Translations under genes and position numbers: made by a program | Part shown: positions 1 to 6,284 of the stretch, in pieces | Layout of the letters: each line of letters begins with the position of its first letter | How positions within the stretch are numbered: position 1 is the first letter of the stretch | Source: Gammaproteobacteria bacterium | GTDB taxonomy: Bacteria; Pseudomonadota; Gammaproteobacteria; Enterobacterales; Kangiellaceae | Direction: 5' to 3' | Length of the DNA: 6,284 bases | Assembly (NCBI GenBank): GCA_002401655.1 | Contig: NVTT01000068.1 | Coordinates: 2,382 to 8,665, forward strand | Notes under the pieces: model-generated | What the model was told of the DNA's origin: nothing | Databases searched by the model: none | Seen by the model: only the letters and a program-made list of their open reading frames with translations

Positions 1-2018
1 TCCAGTACTAGAGCCATTCCGCCTTGGCGAATATGTTCTTTTACTAAAGCGTGTCGAGGGTTCATAGTGATATAACAAAGTCGCTTCGCTTTGGTGTAAT
101 CGGCCATTTGTAAACATAAATGGTCATCGGCATTAAGTACCGCTACATCGCGAGCGACTTCAATCACCACCCGTTTTGCTTCGGCTAATTGTTCGAGTGT
201 ATTAACACCGCGCAAGCCTAAATGATCGGAAGATATATTGAGGCATGCTGAAACATTGCTTGATTCGTAACCTAAACCTGCTCGCACTATTCCACCACGG
301 GCGGTTTCTAAAACCGCGATATCGACAGTAGGATCTCGCAACACAATATGGGCGGCTTTTGGTCCCGTCATATCCCCTTTAACAGTTAAATGACCATCAA
401 TATAAACACCTTCAGTGGCGGTATTACCGACAATATGGCCGGCGGTTTTTAAAACGTGTGAGAGCATTCTTGCGGTGGTGGTTTTACCGTTTGTTCCGGT
501 AATGGCCGCTATTGGAATACGACTAGGCGTGTCGGAAGGAAACAACATATCCATGACTTTTCCCGCCACATCGCGCGGTTTACCTTCGGATGGAGCAACG
601 TGCATTCTAAATCCAGGTGCCGCATTCACTTCAACAATTGCACCGCCAATTTCTTTGTAGGATTGGCTAATATCGTCAATTAAAAAATCAACTCCGCCCA
701 CATCAAGACCAACCGCCATAACAGCTCTTACCGCCATAGCACGGTTATCAGGATGAACTTCATCGGTTAAATCAATTGCGGTACCACCGGTTGATAAATT
801 AGCGGTTGAACGTAAATAAAATAATTCACCTTTGGGTAAAACTGTTTCCGCCGTGTGTCCTGCTTGCTCAATTAATAAGTTCGCTTGTCGATCAAGTTCT
901 AATTGGGTTAAAACTTTTTCGTGCCCGACACCGCGTCTTGGATCTTGATTTACGATGTCGACAAGTTCAGCAATAGAGTGTTTGTTATCGCCAACAATAT
1001 GCCCCGGTACTCGTTTTGCGACAGCGACTAACTCGCCATTGACTACTAGCATTCTGTGATCAAAACCTGAAATCATCGATTCAATTAAAATACCTCTTGA
1101 AGTGCCTTTGTCGCGCGCAAATTGAAAAGCGGATTCGATTTCATTGTCATGATTAATATCAATGGTGATCCCTCTTCCATGATTCGCATCAAGTGGTTTT
1201 ACTACTACAGGATAGCCAATTCTTCTAGCCATTCTAACCGCTTGTTTTTCTGAATAAACTAACTCCTGTCTTGGCAAAGGTAAACCTAAGTCATGTAATA
1301 AATTATGCGTATCTTCTTTATCGCAAGAAACTTCCACAGCGATATGTCCAGTCTTAGATGTGATGGTGGCTTGAATTCTTTGTTGGTATTTACCATGACC
1401 AAATTGTACTAATGAGTATTCGTTTAAACGTAACCATGGAATTCCTCTTTCAATGGCTGCGTTGACTATGGAGCCGGTAGAAGGGCCCAATTCTTTTCGT
1501 TGGGCGAAGCGGATAAAGGTTGTTTTTTCATCTTCAAAATCGAAACTATTATCAAGACCGTCTTCAATAAATTCGGCAAGCTGTTTTTGTAACTCGGTAG
1601 GCATTAAGCTAAACAATAAACTACGCGCAATTCGAGCGGACTCTAATCCCACGTCGCGTTGTTTATATTGGAATACCATATTGTAGCAACCGGGTTGGTC
1701 TTCCATCGAGCGTGTTCTGCCAAAGGTCACATCGGAGCCAGCAATATTTTGTAATTCTAAAATGGTGTGTTCAAGAATATGACCCATCCAAGTACCTCCA
1801 TCTTCTTTTAAACGACGTATAAATCCGCCATCCACGCCGTAAGAACAACCATGTTCTTGAAGTCCTGGAAGCGCTTTAATTAAACCATTAATAAAAGCAT
1901 CGCCAATTTTAGCTGACGGCCACTCTTCTAAAATGCCAAGATCAACTTGTTGTCGAATAACGGGAAAATGAGCATAGAGGTTTGGACCAACGTAGACGTT
2001 TGTACTGAGTATTTTCAT
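1..2018 (-). CDS. cphA: Cyanophycin synthetase (3' end cut by window edge)
   Basis: This enzyme uses ATP to build cyanophycin, a poly-aspartate backbone with arginine on the side chains, which is a cytoplasmic nitrogen, carbon and energy reserve. The first 672 codons are visible; family members are usually near 870-900 residues, so the end of the Mur-ligase-like part is missing. The domain order fits CphA. The N-terminal domain contains GHILEH (79-84). An ATP-grasp domain follows, roughly 220-480, with VVVKPLDANHGRG around Lys274. A Mur-ligase-like domain has the P-loop GTNGKTT (508-514, Lys512), ETARGG (571-576) and SSDHLG ending at 601. The ATG at 2018 is preceded by a good GAGG ribosome-binding site 7 nt upstream, and the protein begins MKIL like many homologues. 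It lies 78 bp downstream of cphB and is the last visible gene of the cassette. The frame is open to the window edge with no lesion. Identification is firm from the combined ATP-grasp and Mur motifs. Confidence 0.96.
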   Translation of the reverse strand, partial: MKILSTNVYVGPNLYAHFPVIRQQVDLGILEEWPSAKIGDAFINGLIKALPGLQEHGCSYGVDGGFIRRLKEDGGTWMGHILEHTILELQNIAGSDVTFGRTRSMEDQPGCYNMVFQYKQRDVGLESARIARSLLFSLMPTELQKQLAEFIEDGLDNSFDFEDEKTTFIRFAQRKELGPSTGSIVNAAIERGIPWLRLNEYSLVQFGHGKYQQRIQATITSKTGHIAVEVSCDKEDTHNLLHDLGLPLPRQELVYSEKQAVRMARRIGYPVVVKPLDANHGRGITIDINHDNEIESAFQFARDKGTSRGILIESMISGFDHRMLVVNGELVAVAKRVPGHIVGDNKHSIAELVDIVNQDPRRGVGHEKVLTQLELDRQANLLIEQAGHTAETVLPKGELFYLRSTANLSTGGTAIDLTDEVHPDNRAMAVRAVMAVGLDVGGVDFLIDDISQSYKEIGGAIVEVNAAPGFRMHVAPSEGKPRDVAGKVMDMLFPSDTPSRIPIAAITGTNGKTTTARMLSHVLKTAGHIVGNTATEGVYIDGHLTVKGDMTGPKAAHIVLRDPTVDIAVLETARGGIVRAGLGYESSNVSACLNISSDHLGLRGVNTLEQLAEAKRVVIEVARDVAVLNADDHLCLQMADYTKAKRLCYITMNPRHALVKEHIRQGGMALVL

Positions 2019-2046
2019 TTTCTTCCCTCGAATTTATTATTGTTAT

Positions 2047-2063
2047 TTAACGTGGCCAGTTAA
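2047..2063. repeat. Short inverted repeat in the cphB-cphA gap
   Basis: TTAAC and GTTAA form perfect 5-bp arms around a 7-nt centre that itself contains the palindrome TGGCCA. It lies in the 78 bp gap between cphB and cphA, about 30 nt upstream of the cphA start. No T run follows, so it is not an intrinsic terminator. It could be an operator or a small mRNA hairpin, but an AT-rich repeat this short can arise by chance. On the minus strand, TTAACT (2058-2063) and AATAAT (2036-2041) with a 16-nt spacer make a weak sigma70-like pair overlapping it, which would leave an extremely short leader for cphA. Confidence 0.25.
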
Positions 2064-2096
2064 TCTCGTTTGTTGATTGATTAATATGGATAATTA

Positions 2097-2912
2097 TTAA
2101 GCGAAAGCTTCTCTGGTGTTGATATCATACTTAGAACCTTCACCTAAGATATGTAATTTCATTCCAATTAATGTGATATTTTCTTTATGCCTTGCATCGT
2201 GCATTGATGAATGAGTTAGCTCGGATGGATCAACTACCGTGATAGCGCCTGCACCAACGACTTCAAAAATGCCTTGTGGCGAAATAAACGCGGCAGTATC
2301 TTCATCAATTCCAATTCCTGAAATGAAAGGGTTATAGGAAAGCGCAGCTAGTAAGCGACCGATGCGATCTCTTTGCCTAAAGTGTTGATCGACAATAATT
2401 TTATTAGTTAATCCCAAACCAGGTGCCATAGTAGCGCCATCTTCTTTGGGGGTTGGCCCCATCTTTCCGCCGGCAATCATATGCTCAGAAACTATAGCCG
2501 CTCCAGCAGATGTTCCCGCTACATGAACGCCCTTGGCATTCAATGAGCGAATTAATTTTGCCACAGGAGTACCGCCAAGAATGGTAGAAAGACGAAGTTG
2601 ATTACCACCCGTAATAAAAATACCAGTGGCTCGATTAAGCGTTTCGATGATTTCATCTTTAAAACAATCTTCTCGTTCGTCAACGGGAATGTACATGGAC
2701 TTAGCGCCCATGCTTTCAAAAATTTCAACGTAACGTGGGCCTGTGTCTTCAAGTTGAGACGCTGTTGGTATCACCAAAATTTTGGCATCTTTACCACCGG
2801 ACAATTCGCAAAAACGCTTGAGGATGGTTTTGTTATTGACTTTATCTTCCGCGCCGCCAATAGGGATGATCCAACCACGATCGATATTAACGGGACTAGC
2901 TGCAGGGCACAT
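2097..2912 (-). CDS. cphB: Cyanophycinase, intracellular type
   Basis: Serine-type exopeptidase (peptidase family S51) that degrades cyanophycin to beta-Asp-Arg dipeptides. At 271 residues it has the usual CphB length. The nucleophile elbow GTSAGA places the catalytic Ser at 135. Other family signatures are GGNQ (102-105), DQHFRQR (175-181), which carries the residues known to line the substrate pocket, and DEDTA (203-207). No signal peptide or membrane segment is seen, so it should act in the cytoplasm, unlike the secreted CphE enzymes. The ATG at 2912 has an AGGA ribosome-binding site 7 nt upstream, which supports this start. It begins 20 bp after the iadA stop and is followed 78 bp later by cphA, so degradation and synthesis genes appear to share a transcript. 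No odd residues were noticed in the active site. Confidence 0.96.
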   Translation of the reverse strand: MCPAASPVNIDRGWIIPIGGAEDKVNNKTILKRFCELSGGKDAKILVIPTASQLEDTGPRYVEIFESMGAKSMYIPVDEREDCFKDEIIETLNRATGIFITGGNQLRLSTILGGTPVAKLIRSLNAKGVHVAGTSAGAAIVSEHMIAGGKMGPTPKEDGATMAPGLGLTNKIIVDQHFRQRDRIGRLLAALSYNPFISGIGIDEDTAAFISPQGIFEVVGAGAITVVDPSELTHSSMHDARHKENITLIGMKLHILGEGSKYDINTREAFA

Positions 2913-2932
2913 ATACTTTTCCTAAAAATTTT

Positions 2933-4093
2933 CTATTCAAAACTACCTAATCGAAGCATCTTGCTATCTTTCTTATGCCACTTTCCTAAGGCCATTACCG
3001 ATTCTATCTTATTATCTTTGTCTAGTACGATAAGATCGGCATCATTACCCACTTTAATTTCACCTTTTTGTGAAAGCCGTAATAAATTGGCAACATTCTT
3101 GGTGAAAGGTAACAACACTTGTTCTTCAGGGTAGCCTTCGTCTAATAGAACTTTGAATGTGTCGCTTAATAACGAGCATCGTCCATAGTCGAGTTTTATG
3201 AGTTCGCCTTGTTGGTTAAATTGAGGTAAACAACCACCGCCATCGGAAGATATGGTCAGTTTACTCAAATCAAACTTCTTTTTGTGGAATATTTTAAATG
3301 ATTCGGCAGCTGAATATTCATCTTTACTATTTGTTTTTGGGAAAGCTGTTACATCGATTGAAATCCCTCGTTTTGTCAGTTCGCAAGCTTGTTCAAAGAG
3401 CGGTATATTACGATTACAATGAGTTGGATTTAAACTGCGGGGAGGCAATTCGGTTTTGTTTAATAAGTCTTCGATTAAATCTAGCTTTCGGCTTCCATCA
3501 CCTAAATGAAAGTGAACAATACCGGCTTTTCCTGTCATTATTCCTGCTACGTGTGCATCACCTACTATTCGAGCGATTTCATCAAAGGTTGGCTGCGATG
3601 ATCGATGATCGGAAATGGCTAATTCACCTACGCCAATCACCGGTTCAATATGTACAATGTCTTTTTTAATCGATCCGGTTAGGGTTTGTAATGGGATGTG
3701 GTATCCGCCGGTATAACACCATGCGCTTATGCCTTCTTCTCGCAATGCATATACTTGAGCGATTAACGATGAGGTGTTACGAGTAATATCGTCAGTGCCT
3801 AATAGTCCAACAACAGACGTAACACCGGCACTTGTATATTGACTTAAATTAACGGGGGGTACTTTTGTTTTAAAACCTGCCTCACCGCCACCGCCAGTGA
3901 TATGTGCGTGACCATCAATAAACCCGGGGATCACTCTTTTTCCTTGATAGTCTTCATCACTAGTTAGCAATTGACTATCAATTTGTATATCGTCTTTTGA
4001 AATCGCCACAATTTTATCTGAGGCTATTAAAATATTAACTAATCCGACAGGTTCAGGCGAATATAAATTAATGTTTCTTAGTCGATGTAGCAT
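2933..4093 (-). CDS. iadA: Isoaspartyl dipeptidase (beta-aspartyl peptidase), M38 family, Glu-bridged variant
   Basis: Metal-dependent amidohydrolase that splits beta-aspartyl dipeptides. Next to cphB its likely substrate is beta-Asp-Arg, giving aspartate and arginine. Length (386) matches E. coli IadA (about 390). By recalled alignment to E. coli, the metal ligands are His62 and His64 (GHAH), His196 (VHFHLGD), His225 (PTHCNRN) and Asp284 (SSDGGG). Glu71, Tyr131, Arg164 and Arg228 match substrate-binding residues. Two differences stand out. The site of the metal-bridging carboxylated Lys162 is Glu157 (GVGELAISDHRS), and the site of Ser289 is Cys288. The rest of the active site is intact, so I expect an active enzyme. 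The ATG at 4093 is the first possible start because an in-frame TAA lies just upstream; its ribosome-binding site is weak. It starts 59 bp after panC and ends 20 bp before cphB. Another beta-aspartyl dipeptide as substrate remains possible. Confidence 0.92.
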   Translation of the reverse strand: MLHRLRNINLYSPEPVGLVNILIASDKIVAISKDDIQIDSQLLTSDEDYQGKRVIPGFIDGHAHITGGGGEAGFKTKVPPVNLSQYTSAGVTSVVGLLGTDDITRNTSSLIAQVYALREEGISAWCYTGGYHIPLQTLTGSIKKDIVHIEPVIGVGELAISDHRSSQPTFDEIARIVGDAHVAGIMTGKAGIVHFHLGDGSRKLDLIEDLLNKTELPPRSLNPTHCNRNIPLFEQACELTKRGISIDVTAFPKTNSKDEYSAAESFKIFHKKKFDLSKLTISSDGGGCLPQFNQQGELIKLDYGRCSLLSDTFKVLLDEGYPEEQVLLPFTKNVANLLRLSQKGEIKVGNDADLIVLDKDNKIESVMALGKWHKKDSKMLRLGSFE

Positions 4094-4152
4094 AATTGGT
4101 GTTCTTTATAGGTCATTAAATTTTTTTAGGGAAAGCAATTTTTCAGGAAAAA
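4094..4152 (-). other. panC-iadA spacer
   Basis: This 59 bp AT-rich gap is the junction between the pantothenate genes and the cyanophycin cassette. No GC-rich hairpin followed by a T run is visible, so readthrough from panC is likely. On the minus strand there is a TATAAA hexamer at about 4105-4110, near the iadA start. The region 17 nt before it has only a poor -35-like match, so a separate cassette promoter is possible but not supported by sequence alone. Confidence 0.3.
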
Positions 4153-5007
4153 CTAACTGGATAAATTTACCTCTATATTATCCAAAAGTCTAGGCTTCCC
4201 CATCCAGGCTGCAACAGCAATCAAAATCTTCTTATCTCTAATATTTGCTCGTTCTAAATCATAAATATTACAAATTTCAAAATAATCGATGTTAAATGAT
4301 TTTGAATTTAGAGTCTCTATTGCTTCAAGGCGAATGGCACCGTATCTGCGATCACCCTGTTTTATCTTTTCAGCGTAAAATAGGAGAATCTTTCTCAGTT
4401 CACTCGCTTTTTCTTTTTCGCTAGAGGTTAAAAATTTATTCCTTGAACTCATCGCCAGCCCGTTCTTTTCTCTAACGATTTCACCACCAAGTACTTCAAT
4501 CGGTAAAAATAGATCTTTAACCATCGCACATAACACTAAATATTGCTGATAATCTTTTTTACCAAATACAACAACGTCAGGCTGTAGAATGTTAAATAGA
4601 ATATTGACTACTGTGGAGACACCTTTAAAGTGCGTTGGACGACTTTCTCCACATAACCGCTTGGTTAAGCGATTAACTTCAACACTTGTGTTTATTTGTG
4701 TACCTTGCGGATAAATAATTTTTTCAGTGGGTGTAAATAAATAATCAACATTAATAGCTTCTAATTTTTCAATGTCATCTTGTAGTGTTCGAGGGTATTT
4801 ATCTAGATCTTCATTAGCACCAAATTGCATAGGGTTAACAAAAATACTGCCGACTAAAATGTCGCAGTGTTTTCTTGCGATCTCAAATAAAGATGTATGG
4901 CCTTTATGTAAATTTCCCATTGTTGGAATTAGGCCGATTTTTTTGCCTTGTCTTTTTAAAGCAACTAACTCGGGCTGAATCTGGATAGGGCTATCGATTA
5001 TTTTCAT
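4153..5007 (-). CDS. panC: Pantothenate synthetase (pantoate--beta-alanine ligase)
   Basis: Cytoplasmic enzyme that joins pantoate and beta-alanine using ATP, via a pantoyl-adenylate, to make pantothenate, the precursor of coenzyme A. The 284 residues match the family (E. coli 283). Visible signatures of this nucleotidyltransferase fold are PTMGNLHKGH (28-37, His34 and His37), FVNPMQF (56-62), GKKDYQQ (149-155), the MSSRN loop (186-190) and AAWMGKPRLLDN (266-277). The ATG at 5007 is the first possible start because an in-frame TGA lies about 15 nt upstream. No Shine-Dalgarno sequence precedes it; instead a 24-codon frame that begins inside panB ends in the overlap ATGA at this start. This suggests translational coupling (inference). 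The gap to panB is 48 bp. No panD is visible, so beta-alanine must come from elsewhere. Confidence 0.96.
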   Translation of the reverse strand: MKIIDSPIQIQPELVALKRQGKKIGLIPTMGNLHKGHTSLFEIARKHCDILVGSIFVNPMQFGANEDLDKYPRTLQDDIEKLEAINVDYLFTPTEKIIYPQGTQINTSVEVNRLTKRLCGESRPTHFKGVSTVVNILFNILQPDVVVFGKKDYQQYLVLCAMVKDLFLPIEVLGGEIVREKNGLAMSSRNKFLTSSEKEKASELRKILLFYAEKIKQGDRRYGAIRLEAIETLNSKSFNIDYFEICNIYDLERANIRDKKILIAVAAWMGKPRLLDNIEVNLSS

Positions 5008-5078
5008 AGAGATGCTAATTCATCAATGCCATTTTTAAAAGTCGCATCCAAATAGTTATTTAAAACTTTGTTCGTCAT
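5004..5078 (-). CDS. Possible 24-residue coupling ORF between panB and panC
   Basis: A short frame starts at an ATG within the last codons of panB, in a different frame, and ends with TGA overlapping the panC ATG as ATGA. The peptide begins MTNKVLNNYLDATFKNG and ends in IDELASL; I do not recognise it. A purine-rich sequence AGGGAGAG (containing GGAG) ends 9 nt before its ATG, although these bases also encode the end of PanB. Because panC has no ribosome-binding site of its own, the likeliest role is to carry ribosomes from panB to panC, with the peptide itself perhaps unimportant. It is not evidence of a panB frameshift, because PanB ends at the normal place (FPNDEQSFK aligns with the E. coli tail). 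A chance open frame is quite possible at this length. Confidence 0.35.
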   Translation of the reverse strand: MTNKVLNNYLDATFKNGIDELASL

Positions 5079-5859
5079 TTGGAAATTCTCTCCCTTTCAC
5101 TTCTGAAACATATGCTTGGATCGCTTGTGATAGGTTGTTTACGTTTTCATTTTCAAAAAAGTTCTTAACAAACTTCGGTTTAAAGTTTGTATTAAGACCT
5201 AGCATATCTTGTAGAACTAAAACTTGTCCATCTGTTTGGTTTCCGGCGCCGATCCCAATCGTTGGTATTTTTAATCGCTTGCTTATATTTCCTGCAACAT
5301 CTTTTGGTACACATTCTAATACTAAAATATCCGCACCGGCACTTTCAACGGCAAGTGAATCAATGAGTAATTTCTCTGCGCTTCTTTTGTCTCTTGCTTG
5401 CACTTTATATCCACCAAGTGCATCAACAGACTGCGGGGTTAAACCTAAATGAGCACAAACTGGAATGCCTCGTTCCTTTAGCAATTTGATGCTAGGAACT
5501 AACCATTCGCCACCTTCCAATTTAACCATGTTAGCACCGGCTTGCATTAATTTACTGGCATTATTCAAGGTTTGTTTTTCAGTTGCATATGACATATAAG
5601 ACATATCAGCAATGATCCAAGATGATTGATTCGACTTTGCCACACACTGAGTATGATAAACCATATCTTTCATTGTCACGGGTACAGTTGATTGATGCCC
5701 TTGCATCACCATGCCAAGCGAGTCTCCGATCAATAAAACATCAATACCATTCTCGGAGAGCAATTGAGAAAAGCTAGAGTCATATGCGGTTAATACGGCA
5801 ATGGGTTCTTGCTTTTCTTTGAGCGCTTGAATGCTGTGTAAAGTATGTTTTTTCATCAT
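5056..5859 (-). CDS. panB: 3-methyl-2-oxobutanoate hydroxymethyltransferase
   Basis: First committed enzyme of pantothenate synthesis. It transfers a hydroxymethyl group from methylene-tetrahydrofolate to alpha-ketoisovalerate, giving ketopantoate, in a Mg-dependent TIM barrel. Counting from the second of two tandem ATGs (5856), the Mg and catalytic residues fall at Asp45 (GDSLG), Asp84 (ADMSYM), Glu114 (KLEGGEW) and Glu181 (LECVP), the same numbers as in E. coli PanB. This supports a start at 5859 or 5856 (267 or 266 residues). A TTG at 5880 would add a basic leader (MAKRKSK) but has no ribosome-binding site. An AAAAGA stretch 9 nt before 5859 is weak but better. Other signatures are HLGLTPQSV and GIGAGNQTDGQVLV. 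It follows the deoxynucleoside kinase gene by about 59 bp and precedes panC by 48 bp. Confidence 0.96.
   Translation of the reverse strand: MMKKHTLHSIQALKEKQEPIAVLTAYDSSFSQLLSENGIDVLLIGDSLGMVMQGHQSTVPVTMKDMVYHTQCVAKSNQSSWIIADMSYMSYATEKQTLNNASKLMQAGANMVKLEGGEWLVPSIKLLKERGIPVCAHLGLTPQSVDALGGYKVQARDKRSAEKLLIDSLAVESAGADILVLECVPKDVAGNISKRLKIPTIGIGAGNQTDGQVLVLQDMLGLNTNFKPKFVKNFFENENVNNLSQAIQAYVSEVKGREFPNDEQSFK
5088..5095 (-). promoter_or_regulatory. Shine-Dalgarno-like site for the panB-panC mini-ORF
   Basis: Read on the minus strand, AGGGAGAG lies inside the 3' end of panB, 9 nt before the ATG at 5078. It is the best ribosome-binding match near the panB-panC junction; the panC ATG has none. The bases also encode part of VKGRE in PanB, so the match may be incidental. 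Confidence 0.35.
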
Positions 5860-5918
5860 CTTAGATTTTCTTTTAGCCAATTTATAAAGTAATTGTTTAA
5901 AAAACTAATAAACGGATT
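5860..5918 (-). other. Deoxynucleoside kinase-panB spacer
   Basis: AT-rich gap before panB. It contains TATAAA on the minus strand (5881-5886), but no good -35 element lies about 17 nt upstream, so I do not call a promoter. No hairpin-plus-T terminator is visible, which is consistent with cotranscription. Confidence 0.3.
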
Positions 5919-6284
5919 CTAAATAGTCGCTGGATTAAAATAATGTCTTCCACTAGTGGTTGACTCAATTCGTTCTAGCAATTGTAAATAATCTTTTTCA
6001 TTATTAACTAAATCGATTTCCGAAGCATTTACAATTAATAAAGGTGATGCTTGGTAATAATGAAAGAAATCAGTGTAAGCGCTAGATAGTTGATTGAGAT
6101 AGTCGTGGTTGATAGTACTTTCCATATTAATGCCACGTTTTCTGATTCTTTTTAATAATACATCACTAGGTGCTTGTAAGTAGATTACTAGATCGGGCGT
6201 GGGTGCATCGATGGTTAAACTTTGGTAAACCTGCTCATACAATGCTAACTCATCGGAATCTAAAGTAACTCTTGCAAATAATCG
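5919..6284 (-). CDS. Deoxynucleoside kinase family protein (5' end cut by window edge)
   Basis: C-terminal 121 residues of a deoxynucleoside kinase, a salvage enzyme that phosphorylates deoxynucleosides such as deoxyadenosine or deoxyguanosine with ATP in the cytoplasm. The frame is open to the window edge, so the P-loop and the ERS/DR substrate motif lie outside. What is visible fits the family well: PDLVIYLQAP (a core strand), the Arg-rich lid LLKRIRKRG, YTDFFHYYQASPLLIVNASEIDLV, and the tail GRHYFNP. A TTG at 6242 could be read as a start, but the homologous sequence RLFARVTLDSDELAL upstream of it shows the gene continues outward. In several gammaproteobacteria a gene of this kind sits beside folK and panB, which fits this position. 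Exact nucleoside preference cannot be told from the tail. Confidence 0.88.
   Translation of the reverse strand, partial: RLFARVTLDSDELALYEQVYQSLTIDAPTPDLVIYLQAPSDVLLKRIRKRGINMESTINHDYLNQLSSAYTDFFHYYQASPLLIVNASEIDLVNNEKDYLQLLERIESTTSGRHYFNPATI

Noticed and set aside
415..660. Plus-strand open frame inside cphA
   Set aside because: Antisense to the CphA P-loop region; the minus-strand frame is strongly conserved.
1453..1686. Plus-strand open frame inside cphA
   Set aside because: Antisense to the N-terminal part of CphA, with no independent support.
2552..2752. 66-codon minus-strand frame overlapping cphB
   Set aside because: Out of frame within cphB, whose own frame has the catalytic motifs; no separate start signal.
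2598..3134. 178-codon plus-strand open frame across the cphB-iadA junction
   Set aside because: It is antisense to two clearly conserved genes, resembles no family I know and has no supporting ribosome-binding site; it is a shadow frame.
3298..3669. 123-codon plus-strand open frame inside iadA
   Set aside because: Antisense to the IadA catalytic region, whose motifs are intact; the composition looks like a reverse-strand shadow.
4129..4148. Inverted repeat of T and A runs (TTTTTC/GAAAAA) between panC and iadA, considered as a terminator
   Set aside because: The arms are almost entirely A/T with a 2-nt centre, so no stable stem can form, and there is no GC-rich stem followed by a U tract.
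4772..4978. Plus-strand open frame inside panC
   Set aside because: Antisense to the PanC HxGH region; a shadow frame.
5004..5100. Frameshift at the end of panB
   Set aside because: PanB ends with a tail aligning with E. coli PanB (FPNDEQSFK against YPGEEHSFH), so the second frame is not a displaced panB end.
5135..5452. Plus-strand open frame inside panB
   Set aside because: Antisense to the conserved PanB barrel; a shadow frame.

Overview
The window is a single co-directional gene block on the minus strand. In transcription order (right to left) it holds a 5'-truncated deoxynucleoside kinase gene, panB, panC, iadA (isoaspartyl dipeptidase), cphB (cyanophycinase) and a 3'-truncated cphA (cyanophycin synthetase). 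Base composition is moderately AT-rich. The protein sequences and the deoxynucleoside kinase-panB-panC order suggest a heterotrophic gammaproteobacterium. That placement is inference from family resemblance, and I do not assign a genus.

Right part (about 4150-6284): the deoxynucleoside kinase tail belongs to nucleotide salvage. PanB and PanC are two enzymes of pantothenate (vitamin B5) synthesis. PanB makes ketopantoate and PanC joins pantoate to beta-alanine. No panD or panE is present here. The panB-panC junction holds a 24-codon open frame with its own Shine-Dalgarno-like sequence. It ends in an ATGA overlap with the panC start, and panC has no visible ribosome-binding site of its own.

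Left part (1-4093): a three-gene cyanophycin cassette covers the full storage cycle. CphA polymerises aspartate and arginine into the nitrogen reserve cyanophycin. CphB cuts it to beta-Asp-Arg dipeptides. IadA hydrolyses those to free aspartate and arginine. The IadA has Glu at the position aligned with the metal-bridging carboxylated Lys of the E. coli enzyme, and Cys where a substrate-binding Ser is usual.

All gaps are short (20 to 78 bp) and no convincing intrinsic terminator is visible between genes, so the whole block may be one transcript. No RNA genes, CRISPR arrays, mobile elements or phage genes are visible. The content is mostly recognisable metabolism. The points of interest are the gene linkage, the panB-panC mini-ORF and the IadA active-site variation.
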